Part shown: piece by piece, positions 1-9,577 of the stretch
Position numbering within the stretch: the first letter of the stretch is position 1
Layout: every line of letters begins with the position of its first letter
Assembly (NCBI GenBank): GCA_009602725.1
Contig: WELB01000089.1
Location: 1 to 27,500 of the forward strand
Direction: 5' to 3'
From: Spirogloea muscicola
Taxonomy: Eukaryota > Streptophyta > Zygnematophyceae > Spirogloeales > Spirogloeaceae
DNA length: 27,500 nt
Made by a program: the position numbers and the translations under genes
Notes under the pieces: generated by a model
Seen by the model: only the letters and a program-made list of their open reading frames with translations
Database searches by the model: none
Told to the model about the DNA's origin: nothing

Positions 1-380
1 CCCCGGGCCTCCCCTCTCCGTCCCCTCGGCTCGAGCCAGCGGCCCGCCTGCTGAGGGAGGCCCCGCAGCGAGCTGAGCCGCCGAGGGTGCAGTAAGTTTG
101 GCTCTCGAGCATCTCCCAACGCTTGAGAGATGAATGTGTCGGCCGATATTGCCACCCTCCTCCTCACTTTGCTGGTTTGGCTGTCAGCCCATGCCATGCC
201 AGTCATACGGAGGTAGGGACACCATGTCAAGGATGCCTTCGACCTAACCATAACTCTTTACTGCCACCATTCGGGCTCAGCTCGCCGTCTGGCGAAGCTC
301 TTGCGAGTCGGAGTAAGGTCGGAGTCTGGTATGTATCTGTACTCTGGGCCTCATGGTAAGGTTGCGCTGTTTTTGTGCAG
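1..380. other. Sequence upstream of the visible L40 exons, probably intron or untranslated
   Basis: The first ~90 bases are GC-rich and end at a perfect splice-donor consensus (GTAAGT at 92-97), so this could be an exon end of unknown identity. The phase and sequence at this donor do not fit the codon split needed by the L40 exon at 381, so I do not join them. I searched all frames for the ubiquitin part and for the L40 segment before CYARLHP and saw neither. The tract before the acceptor at 371-380 is pyrimidine-rich, as expected for an intron end. Confidence 0.4.
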
Positions 381-582
381 GTGCTATGCTCGCCTGCACC
401 CCAGAGCCGTGAACTGCAGGAAGAAGAAGTGTGGGCATAGCAACCAGGTGTGGGGTCTGTACTACATTGGGCACAGAGGCAAGATGTATAGGTCCCCATA
501 CTTGTTATTCATTGCATATGAGGCTTGCTGACCTGGCCTGTTGTGATTGTTGCAGCTGCGGCCAAAGAAGAAGAAGAAGTAG
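381..582 (+). CDS. RPL40: Ubiquitin-60S ribosomal protein L40 fusion, last two coding exons (partial)
   Basis: Exons 381-447 and 556-582 are joined over a 108-bp GT-AG intron. The first reads [20 protein letters not shown] then NQ; the second reads LRPKKKKK and a TAG stop. This is the C-terminal zinc-binding part of eL40, with the Cys residues of the zinc site visible, normally made as a ubiquitin fusion that is cleaved to give ubiquitin and the large-subunit ribosomal protein. The first base of the exon completes a split codon (Lys in the family), so an upstream exon ending in phase 2 is required. No ubiquitin-coding sequence lies in the 380 bases before it. Either the 5' exons lie left of the window across a long intron, or this is a 3' fragment. 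The gene is convergent with the SANT gene at 1240-6145. Confidence 0.85.
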
Positions 583-1175
583 ACAACTCTCATTTTGATG
601 GCACAAAGTTGCTGATGTCGTTAGGCAAGGCAGGACCTGGTCATATGCATAGTTGACCTCTCTGTGACCGGGAAATTACTTCTGGTCAGGTCCATAGCAG
701 ACCTTCACAACGTCACCTCTTGCCTGTGAGTCGTATGAGATTTCTGCTGCCTGTTGAGGACCTTGCAATTGAAAAATAATTGCGGTGTATCATACGGCAA
801 CGACAGCGATCTCAACCTGTAGCTGTATTGTGCACAATAGTGAGCACTGCTGCCGTAGTGATCGTGCAATTCACATACGGAAGTACAGCCACCCATGGCT
901 CAGATAGAGGCTCACTTGATTTGCCAGCATGATCCAACATGTTCACATAAGATGTAAATGTTTGTGAAGTCATCTACTGATTGCTGCAACCAACATCTAG
1001 TGCTCCTGCTCAACATGGTCATGCGACACTTCGATTGCTCAACGACATAGTCATTGTGATCTTTGTGATCAGCCACAAGCAGTAGTCCGGACGAACAGGT
1101 AGCAGCAGTGCATTGAGCAAGTGCCCCAAGCAGCATAAAAGGACACCACATTGCAGACACAAAGCGTGCTGAAGC
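583..1175. other. Intergenic region between two convergent genes
   Basis: This region lies between the L40 stop and the left edge of the duplicated block. It holds the 3' untranslated regions of L40 (+) and possibly of the SANT gene (-). A TGTAA motif, the usual green-algal polyadenylation signal, occurs on the + strand at 953-957, rather far from the L40 stop. I see no conserved coding segment; short open frames here have no protein-like features. Confidence 0.5.
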
Positions 1176-4100
1176 CGGCTCTATCATTGCTTCAAATGCA
1201 GTCCATACATCTGCCAAGCCAGCACGGTCAACGCGAGGGCTATTGAACAAAGAGAGCCTGGAATGATCTGCTGGCTGTTGGTGCCTGCGGACTGCTACGT
1301 CTGTCTGCGACAACTGTCTGCCCTGCCTGCCTGCAGTCCACTTGGACGCTGGCACCCCTCAGCGAGGCCTTTTTGCCAGCGCTGGCATACTGGCTCGCAT
1401 CTCCTGTGTATGCAACATCTGGTCTACATAGATGCTGCGAGTTGCCCAAGAGAGGCTCTTTCTCTGGTGAGCCTCCATCCAGGATGTTGGACATGCTCCG
1501 ATTTGTTCCGCCTATCCCAAAGGTCGTGTCATCCATCAACGTGATAGGGTTGACACCCGCAAGCGGGCGAGTAAGAGGGATGTCCATGGAGCCTAGGGAG
1601 TCAGGCTGCCGACAACAAAATACGATAAGTCAAGAGCTGTGATGCTTATGGGCAAATGAAGAACAGATTCCTCCTGATTGCAATTGACAAGGAAGACTAG
1701 TATATAAAGGCAAACAATCATGCGAACTAAGTAATGCAAGCACAATGATGTTCCTGAAGAGCAGGCCCTGCTCACCCAGAACAATTCGAGGGCGCTGCCA
1801 CCATGATGACCTGGCTGCGTGCTGCCGCGCATGTACTCTCCTTCCCTAATGTTGTCACTCTCAGCAAGAACACTAGGAAGCGGGTATGGTAATACAGCAT
1901 GCTGCAGCACAAACAAGAAGATTACCGGGTGCACATGAACACACTCTGAAGCCTGGCCTCCATGAAACAAATACAGGAGCGAAACTGGAGCTGATGATCT
2001 CACTGCTTGCTTACAGTGCTTAGTCATAATACTGAAACTGCTAGCATACACATCATAGAAAACAATGTAGGCAAGACAGTGCTAGCATACAAACTTAGCT
2101 AAGCTAGGAAAAGCATTAAAGCTCTTCAAGCCTTGGCAGCTCGAAGAGTAAGCTTGTCATACCTCCTCTTCAGCAAGCACATCAGCAGGCTCCAAGGCAT
2201 CCACAGGAGTAGTGTACTGGAAGTTGTTGGACACTTCCTTGCTTTGTCTGATTGCCAGGAATGCACTCATGCTCAGGCGGCTGCTGTCGCTGCTGGGCAG
2301 TCGCTGCACCTCTGACATATGACCCACAGCAAGAGCAAATGCACATGTGTCTTGAGTATCCTCCTGCTCCAGAAGAGAGCAAAAAGCGACATTCTGCCGT
2401 CTTGCTTGTAGCTCCTTGGCTGGCGACCTTGCTGTGCCAATGTGTGCAGCAGCAGCAGGAGCATCTCCAAGCAAGTCAGTCATGCTGATGTTCGTGATGC
2501 TATCAACCCATGATATGTCCTGTGTCTGTCCACCACAGGGTGCACAGATTGCAGGAGCATATCGTTCCTGACCTGCAACCTGCACACCAGGTGGCACAGG
2601 AGGATTAGTGCATAGAGCAACATAACTGACAACTTGAGCAACTTTGAAAATTGAAGACTACTATCCTTGTGTGATAGTGTCATTGTCACATGGCAATTGC
2701 TGGCAGCCAATTCTGCAAGTACTATCATGCTGGATATAGTCACATTTGTGCTCGTGACAAAATGGAGAAGAACATCAATGTAGTATGCAAATTCCGAGCT
2801 TACTTCCTCCTCCCAAGGTCGCCGCCCAAATCCATCCTGGCTCTCTTCGTACATCCAAGCAGGTGTGCGAGAGCGCCTACTCTGCTCTGCATGAGTACCA
2901 GTATCTGCTGCTACAGCTGGTTGTTGTGATGAGGGCATCTTGATAGGAGAAGCTGCCGATCCATCAGCCTGTTTCTCAGCGTTCAGAGCAGCCTGTCCAC
3001 TGATCTGCGCAGGTTGAGGCTCGTGGCGAGGCCAACCATACTTGATGGACGTATCATGAGCATGGGAAAGGCTAGAAATTCCTTGTCGTTCAAGCGGATG
3101 CCATGATGGTAATGTACCCTGACGCTTCACACCCTCAGGTGCTATGTACAGAAGTGCTGGACTGTCACCTTCCACCCAGGCATATCTGCATCATTTCAGA
3201 CAACGAGGCATTGTTTAACCTCTCTTAAGTTGCAGCGTAAGCCAAGCCAACTCTCCTGCCTGGGGCTGATCTGATGTGCAGAGTGAGCCAGGTCCAAGAC
3301 TCGAGGAAACTCTCACCGCAGCTGGAAGCTGCCAGGCTTCCCCAGGGCTGCATGGATATCAGATGCATACACAGCAGCATCTCGAGGTCCCCAACTGCTA
3401 CCGGTTGGGGCAAATAGCCTCAAGTTCCCCCAAGCAGCCGCACAGTTGCCCCACTTTTGTGAGAGGTGCTGGATCACCGATGAGATGGACTTGCGGGCTC
3501 TGAAGGTAAGCTGCAAATGCGGGTTATGACCCATCTACAACACAGGTTGAGCGGAAATGAGTGGCACTTAGGATGCAGTATCCTGTAAGCTTAATGTTGT
3601 GTGACATTTTGCTGCACTATGATGAGGATCTAAACTCAGTAGAGTACATTCATGGCAAGAAATAAGAGCAGCCTGCACAAGAGATACTTTGGGGGCCAAG
3701 CAAGGGCTACGCTCTCACCTGCTGCAATGCAGAGGAAGTCACATCGTCCATCGGGAGAAGCTGTAGCTTGAGTTTGGGAGCCACGGTTTTCATCTCCTCC
3801 ATAAACCCTGGTGAAGCTGTATCTCCCTTGTCATTAACTTGTGCCTTTCTTGGGGCGGGTGGATGAGCTCCAATCACAAAATTGTCTTGAATATACTTGT
3901 TGTCCTCCATTATTTGTTCAGCTTCTAAACCTGCCGGCGTGCCTGAAGTACCAGCTTGAGGTGGGAGCTCATCAGCCCTGACTTTGCAATTCGTGTTTGC
4001 CTCATCCACTTTGTCAGGGGTGGATGGATGCTGATCCACAGGAGTGACAATCTCCTGCTTGTTGCAGGACTGCTCCAGATGGGCAGCAGCTTCAGCCATC

Positions 4101-6760
4101 ATGGAGACACCATGACACGCTGCCTTCTCCCACTCCGTGGCTGTCAGCTTCTGAGGATCGGTGACTACACCTGGCAGCATCCAATGCATGGGTCAAAGCT
4201 CTGTCCGACACTGCTTGTTTGCCCCAATGGCTGACTCACAAGGCCTTGTGCATAAGCTACACACAGGAGCTTGTGTGTAGCTGGAGCACGACAACAAGTT
4301 GCTGATAAGACTCACCTCTGCTCGGTCTTCGGCGTTGTGCAGGCCCAGATTTAGACTGAAGATTTCTGACTGAGTCTGGCCCTGTTTTTGGAGCTCTGCT
4401 GAGCAAGAACGAGGCGTTCCTGTTGCTTGCTGCTCCATGTGGCTTCACACCACCTGGGGTAGCAATTTCCACACCAAATGACTTGGCAACAGGAGCACCT
4501 TCATTGGCAGCAGCCACAGCCAGTGATGCTTCGCGCCGCTTTGCCTTCTTACGGTCAAGAAGTAATTGCTCCTCCTGCAAAACAGCACAGACGGCGTGAA
4601 TCAGTCCTAAGTTGGCAAGAAACCCAAATAGTTCAGCGTGCTTGCTGCGAGAAGCAAACAGGCAGGTTGGTGCACAGCTTTATCATGACCCAAAATCAGC
4701 AACGGATTATACTTATGTGGAGAAGCTCCTCACCAGTGCTCTTGCAAACATCTTCCTCCGTTTGGGCTTGGACCGAAGCGCAGCCAAGTCTAATCTGTGG
4801 CTCTTCATTAACATCCACCTGCATCAACCATTGGGAATGTCAACTTGCAGTCGTACAATGCCTCTTGCCCTCTCTCAGGATCGGGTCAGTCACTCCCAGC
4901 ACTGATCTTGACGAAGTCCAACCGTCATGGAGCATACCAGCGGTGCATTGCGAGGTTGGCCTCCTTGTCATTCTTGGGGTCCAGATTGAAGCCAGGCCCC
5001 ATCAGCTTGTTCATCCTCTTTATGAGACGATAATAGTAGAACCTGACCTGCATGTCATCAAATCAAGGATCAAGATTGAGAAAGTGGAGACCTCTTTGGT
5101 TGCAAGACAGGCGAGAAAATCATGCAAGCCCTCTCAGCCAGTTTGCTTGCCTGCACAGAAAGTATCACAACAAAGCCAGACAGATCAACACAGCAGAAAC
5201 ATTCTATGCACACTTGTAGGAGTCTCACCTGGTCCTTGTTCTTGCTTCTGATTATGCTTCTGAGGCCCTCAAAGTTCTGCAGCATCTTGCACAACGACAA
5301 TGGTCAGCAATGGTCAAGCAATGTCCCAAAGGATGACCAGTTCAGTGCACTCCGCATTTATAGGCTGAGTGACAAGCCCAACCTTGCCGACCACTTGGAG
5401 GCCAGCGAAGAATGCCTCTTCCTCTTCGGTGGTCCATGCCTCCCATTGCCTGAGAGCCTTGGTTCCTGCTCAAAAAGGTAGCCAATAACCAAGTGTATGA
5501 TATGGCAACAATCCAGATTGCATGTCATCTTGGTACAAGTAGTGCAACAACAAAGTGGCTGTATAGTCTTGCCAGTACCTCATGGATTCTCCGGATCTAG
5601 TCAGTGCAGCAAGGCATGTCAGAGCCTAGACACAGCTGTGGTTGTTGACAGGTCCATATCGAGCAGAAACCACGAGGCACACTCTTACCTTCGCCAGCAG
5701 GAGGATCCAGACGTCCTTCACACGCCGCTGAGGGGCCGGTCTGATCTTGACCTAGTCTCTTCTGTGCTCTGCCCTTCTGTGAGCCTTCTCTGTGCGACTG
5801 CCTATGCTTGACATCGGAGGCGAGCGTCGCCTTCCCAGCAAGAGTGCCAGGTACATGCCCTCTTGACCGATTAGGGTCTAACACAGCGCTGTCCAGGTCC
5901 CCCAGTTTCGCCTGCTCTGGCAGGACTGCCCGCCCAGGGCATCTGCCGGTCTGCAGATCCTTGTCCTCTGCACAGTCCGCCTGGCCGGCCAGCAGTATCC
6001 TGCGGCTGGTCCTCCGGCCTCCATCTTCGGTTGGCGGCATCTTCTTCTGCACAGGGCCATCTCTTGCAGGTGCTGTGCAGGCCAGCTCTGTGCAGGCTGG
6101 CACAATGCCACAGTCGGTGCAACCCGGGAGCGTGGCTCGCTCCATAAGTAGGAGAGTCTCAAGTGTCACTTCTGAACGCGCAGAGCCGCCAAAAGCTGCG
6201 GTGGATGCCGCTTCCGACTAGGCACAGATGCCCGTGTGTGGCACACGCCCAGCATGCAGCCTGACCTATGCTGGCCTGCCTGCGTGCCTGCCGGTACTCT
6301 GAGGGCGGAGCGGAGGCGGGCCGCAGCCTGAAAAGACAACGCAGCGCGGCGACGCTTTGGCGTTGGCGGCTTGCAATACGCCACAGTAAAGCCAGGCTCG
6401 TCAGCGACGGCGCAGTAGCCTGGGGATGAGGTCTGGCAGGTCGAGTTTCAAGCCACAGGCACGGCCACGCCCGAGAGTTCCTCGCGCGTGGCTGCGCTGA
6501 AGCCCGTCGCAGCCGCCGCCGCGGCGCGGGGGCAGGGGGAGTCCAGCGGCGACAGAGTGAGACAAGTTCTGAGCGGCCAAGTTTGAAGGCAAGTAGGAGG
6601 GCTGCAAGGAAAACGTGTGTATTAAGAGATGGGGAGGCCATGTTTGGCCAAGTACAGAAGGCAAGCACATTGACAAATGCACGTCACCGGCTGCTAAGCT
6701 GACCCGCTTCAGTAACCGCAAGGAAACCAAGGGGCGGCTGGCCAAGGGCGAAGGGCCGCC
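1176..6760. repeat. Duplicated block, copy 1 (partner at 12084-17615)
   Basis: From CGGC at 1176 to the GGGGCGGCTGG segment near 6760, this block can be followed base by base in the block starting at 12084, in the same orientation. It covers the whole SANT gene plus its 5' flank. Exons are nearly the same length in both copies and differ mainly by substitutions; introns and flanks also carry small insertions and deletions. This is a diverged direct duplication, much older than the palindrome that lies between the copies. Confidence 0.9.
1240..6145 (-). CDS. TKI1: SANT/Myb-domain protein of the TKI1 (TSL-kinase-interacting protein 1)/Cramped family, copy 1
   Basis: Exons, 5' to 3': 6145-5689, 5465-5383, 5276-5229, 5047-4938, 4818-4734, 4574-4316, 4170-3719, 3534-3317, 3185-2804, 2579-2163, possibly 1952-1926, 1901-1776, 1605-1240. 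All join in phase and give about 1000 residues (1009 with the 27-nt exon). Residues ~158-215 form the SANT domain (WTTEEEEAFFAGL, then KNKDQVRFYYYRLI across exons 3-4). Later blocks match plant TKI1: TEWEKAACHGVSMMAEAA (~360), LKLQLLPMD (~480), HNPHLQLTF..RKSISSVIQHL (~501), SWVDSITNISMTDLL (~722) and the C-terminal FWPDSLGSMDIPL (~887). The family includes Arabidopsis TKI1, a partner of Tousled kinase, and animal Cramped, a nuclear chromatin regulator linked to histone gene control; a nuclear role here is inferred. The start is the first ATG in exon 1; an upstream start or exon is possible. Confidence 0.9.
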
Positions 6761-6809
6761 CACGGGCGACTCGCAATTCAGCCTTCTGGGCTGGCCTCTC
6801 CCAGCCCAC
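6146..6809. promoter_or_regulatory. 5' flank and likely promoter of TKI1 copy 1
   Basis: This stretch lies directly upstream of the start codon at 6145. About 6250-6560 is GC-rich with many CpG and GCC repeats, as expected of an algal promoter or 5' untranslated region. The duplicated block continues here to about 6760 and is followed by retroelement-like sequence. Open frames on both strands here are low-complexity and alanine/arginine rich; I do not call them genes. No clear TATA box was recognised. Confidence 0.4.
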
Positions 6810-7115
6810 GAGTTCTTCCCGTTGGCCATCGACACACATGGGGCGCTGGGCGCTCGGTGGCTCGAGCTGCTCACCCAGCTCGCCCGCCACACCATCGCCC
6901 GGCGCTTCCATGGGGAGCCGGTTGACTTCCCTGCAGCCGGGTCGCTGGCGCAAGTGTATCGAATGCGCCTGGCCGTCTCGGTGCAGAGGTCCATGGCCCG
7001 GGCGCTGCACCTTCGTGCCGGCAGAGCCCTCGCTGCTGCCTCTGGCTCTGGCCAGGGGACCCACTTCCAGGAGCCCAGCATCTCTGATCTGCGGCTGCTT
7101 AGCAGGGGTTACTGA
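6810..7115 (+). pseudogene. C-terminal tail of a retroelement-like ORF (copy a)
   Basis: The open frame reads EFFPLAIDTHGALGARWLEL, continues with AGSLAQVYRMRLAVS and LHLRAGRALAAASG, and ends LRLLSRGY then TGA at 7113-7115. Related degraded tails occur at 17751-18404, 18458-18544, 20565-20879, 20994-21158, 21401-21514 and inside the palindrome arms, always ending near the same stop. A common tail with differing 5' ends is the pattern of 5'-truncated non-LTR retrotransposon copies, and the PLAID.HG..G motif resembles the C-termini of some algal reverse-transcriptase ORFs. No reverse transcriptase or endonuclease domain is present in the window, so the family is inferred. The last 62 bases (7054-7115) belong to the left palindrome arm. 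Confidence 0.55.
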
Positions 7116-7361
7116 GTGTCTCGTAGCAGCTTTGTTTCTGTTACTTAGCGCTTCCCCTGGCCCCCTTCTCGTACTCTGTTCATTCTTTTTCGGGCTGGTT
7201 GTTCCAGCCCCTATTCTCAATTGGCGAGCACTTTCTTCAGCCCACGCCCTCTCTCTTGGAAGCGTCTTCCCTTCGATGGGCTGGCCCCTTCGAATGTTGT
7301 TCAAACTCGTTTCATGGGCTGGCCAATCAAACGAAAGTGTGTTATTGCTGACTGGGGGCTG

Positions 7362-7408
7362 TGAATTGCCAGCCCAGAAAGGATGAACAAGGTCCGAAGG
7401 GCCGAAGG
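7362..7408 (+). repeat. GGGCTG..CAGCCC hairpin repeat followed by GGTCCGAAGGGCC
   Basis: This is one copy of a dispersed module: a 6-bp stem GGGCTG/CAGCCC with an 8-base loop, an A-rich stretch, AACAAGG, then TCCGAAGGGCC. A second close copy lies at about 7969-8019, and mirrored copies lie in the right arm. Confidence 0.7.
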
Positions 7409-8754
7409 CCGCCAAAACCACACAGCTACGCAGGAGACTACGGCGAATGGAACCTTAGTAACCCCGAGTCGAGCAGCCGCAAGTTGGGAAGAAGGTTCTA
7501 GGAGCTCCGACCAGGATCCTTCGGTTGCTTGTCAAATATGCATGTGCTCACTCGGGGATATTTAGTGTCGCCCTTAGCCAGCTCATTACCCAGTTAAAAG
7601 GACATTTGTAAGGCTAGAATTGGGCTTCCTTTCAATTTTAGCGTGCAAGTTATCAAAAGAACATACGTCTGTTTATGATAACAATTACTGTTACATGTGA
7701 CATCTTTGTGCAATTATGCTGCGCACCGCGCGCCTTCTCTCCTCAGTAGCATAGATCCAGGACTTCGCCGACCTACCCTAGGCCAGTATAGCCTGCACAG
7801 CTGCCAACACAGCAGCGGCTCGAGGCTTTGAGTCAACATGTCTGCCTCGTCAGTAGTACTCGTATTCTTTGTTCATCATCCTCTACTGGATTCAGGCCAT
7901 TTGGCCTTCAATTGTTTCAATTACACGAAATTTCCTCTACTGGAAAGAAGTGAGCACTCCGAGGGGGCGGGGGCTGTGAATAGCCAGCCCAGAAAGTATG
8001 AACAAGGTCCGAAGGGCCTATTGTCGCCAAAGCAACACAGCTAATAGAAGAGTCTTTCTCCTTTGCAACCCTCGCCCCCTTTGAAGAGCTCTCATGCAGA
8101 ATGATGCTGCTGCTCCATCCCCCCTATTCAGTCTTGCTTTATTTAGCACCTTACTCTCAATTATTGCACTAGCTTTTGCCTAGTGGCTTGATCTGGCCTC
8201 CATCTTCAATTCATCCGCACTGCGCGCCTCGCTAGTAGCGCACCTCTGGACGAGACCCAGAAGTAGCAGCCAATGCACGGCCTGCCCATACGTGCACAGC
8301 ATGAGCCTGAGGACAGCGAAAGGGGGCGAGGGCTGTGAAAGCCAGCCCAGAAGAAAAGAATAAGAAGAGAAAGAATGGACAAGGTCCAACTACCCGGTTT
8401 CGCTAAACACTAAACAGCTCCCAATGTGAGGCAATGGCTATAGGAGGAAAGACTCTTCCAGTAGAGGGCGATGCCGAGTGGCGCTAAACGAACAAACTTT
8501 TCGAGTGTGAGGCAATGGCTCTTCCAGTAGTGGGCGATGGCTGTGATCGGCCAGCCAGGAAAACCATGAACAAAGTCTGGAGGGGCCAGAAAAACGCTAA
8601 AGCACACAGCGACCTAAATGGCCACTAGCTGCTGAGCAGCCCTGTTGAGGAGCCGCAGGTCAGAGAAGAAGAACGTGGCTCTCCCGAGAAGAAGAAACAG
8701 CTCTTTCAATTTACGGCAATGGCTTTGAGAGGCCAGCTTTAAGTAAAAGGGATG

Positions 8755-8826
8755 AGTGGCTCTCCCAAAGGGGACAAGGGCTGTGCAAAGCCAGCCCGAA
8801 AAGTATTGACAAGGTTCGAAGGGGCC
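8755..8826 (+). repeat. Hairpin repeat with GTGGCTCTCCC lead and GGTTCGAAGGGG tail
   Basis: The stem is GGGCTG at 8778-8783 with CAGCCC at 8792-8797 and an 8-base loop, followed by TTGACAAGGTTCGAAGGGGC. It is nearly the same as 19892-19965 and, in reverse complement, 18684-18760. In copies next to a retroelement-like tail it lies downstream of the stop codon, so it is probably the element's 3' untranslated region. Confidence 0.7.
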
Positions 8827-8999
8827 CAAAAGTGGAGAAGGATGATTTATTGATAACCACGAGTGAGGAGCCGCAAAACCAAAAGACTAGCAGTTGGAAG
8901 GCAGTACCCCTAACAAAAGCCAGAGGCTGCAGCGAGAGCACGGCCAGCACAGCGGAGCTGCAAGGCGTGGGTCATGGACCGCTGGAGGGAAATGCAAAG

Positions 9000-9260
9000 G
9001 CGCATGCGATAGACCTGAGCTTACGAGGCAGCGGCGGAGTCAGCCTGCTCACCTCACGGGCGGGACACAGCGCCGCGCAAGCCTGGCGAGCAGGTCGAGC
9101 CACTGGGACCCGAGAGGAAGTGGCTCTCCCAAAGTTCATTTTTTCCTCCCAATGGAGGCAAGAAGAATGCGCAGGGGGACCCAAGAGCCCCGTGCACATC
9201 CTCAGCAATGGGTACGAACTCGTCCCCAGCCGGGCGGTCTGCGTGCGCTTCGCCGCCTTG
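9000..9260 (-). pseudogene. Degraded retroelement-like ORF tail in the left arm (copy b; mirror at 9876-10136)
   Basis: Read on the - strand, or on the + strand of the right arm, fragments of the shared tail appear in changing frames: GDEFVPIAEDVHGALG, then QWLDLLARLARR, then a stretch resembling VYRMRLCISLQRSMTHALQL and GRALAAASGF. Stops, frameshifts and an inserted ~60-bp segment separate the pieces, so this copy cannot encode a protein. Confidence 0.5.
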
Positions 9261-9447
9261 CTGCGAGCGGCGTTCGCCGCAGCAAGGAAAAAGGAAAACC
9301 TCAGGCTGTCAGGCTGACCAAGAGAGAGAAGGCGCGCGGGGCGCATGAATTGAAAGGGAGGCCAATTCAAGCCAATACATTGTTCAGGCAGAGCGCAGCG
9401 CTCCTTCCTCGCCTTCTTGCCCACGGCAAAGACAGCCTTCTTGCCCA

Positions 9448-9448
9448 T
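9448..9448 (-). other. Start-like context MGKKAVFAVGKKARK, present in both arms (mirror ATG at 9688)
   Basis: An ATG in a strong context (CCGCCATCACCGCCATGG) opens a frame encoding MGKKAVFAVGKKARKERC. It occurs on the - strand here and on the + strand at 9688. The preceding GC-rich, pyrimidine-rich stretch looks like a 5' untranslated region. It may be a captured host first exon, but the frame soon runs into retroelement-like sequence and I recognise no protein family. Confidence 0.25.
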
Positions 9449-9548
9449 GGCGGTGATGGCGGCAGGAAGCAGGCCGGCAGCAGCTCAAGGCAGGTGGCGT
9501 GGGCGCTGGCAAGCAAGGAGGAGCGGTGGGCAAAAGAATGAATGCAGA

Positions 9549-9577
9549 ATCACATGGGCACACTGGGTCCCGGCGGG
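9549..9577. other. 29-bp centre of the palindrome
   Basis: This is the only sequence between the two arms. The left arm ends with GAATGCAGA at 9548 and the right arm opens with TCTGCATTC at 9578. Nothing in the spacer resembles a gene or a known recombination site. Confidence 0.9.

Larger units (their letters stand above)
7054..9548 (+). repeat. Left arm of a near-perfect ~5-kb palindrome
   Basis: Position x in this arm pairs with 19136 minus x in the right arm for most of its length (for example 7054 with 12082 and 9448 with 9688). After a 10-bp indel close to the centre the pairing sum becomes 19126 (9548 with 9578). Open frames on opposite strands of the two arms translate identically, for example 8832-9317 and 9819-10304, or 7838-8044 and 11092-11298. 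The arm holds no gene I recognise. It is filled with the hairpin repeat and degraded retroelement tails, as in 17616-21600. Single-arm landmarks include a small inverted repeat GTTATCA/TGATAAC at 7649-7655 and 7676-7682. Confidence 0.95.

Noticed and set aside
2157-2162. TGA after AEEEV as the real end of the TKI1 protein
   Set aside because: Splicing at GTATGA in the same place joins, in phase, to exons encoding HAVLPYPLPS and the conserved WPDSLG block of plant TKI1, in both copies.
6159-7421. Long - strand frames (169-245 codons) opposite the first tail copy
   Set aside because: Arginine/alanine/proline-rich shadows of the GC-rich + strand tail and promoter; no domains.
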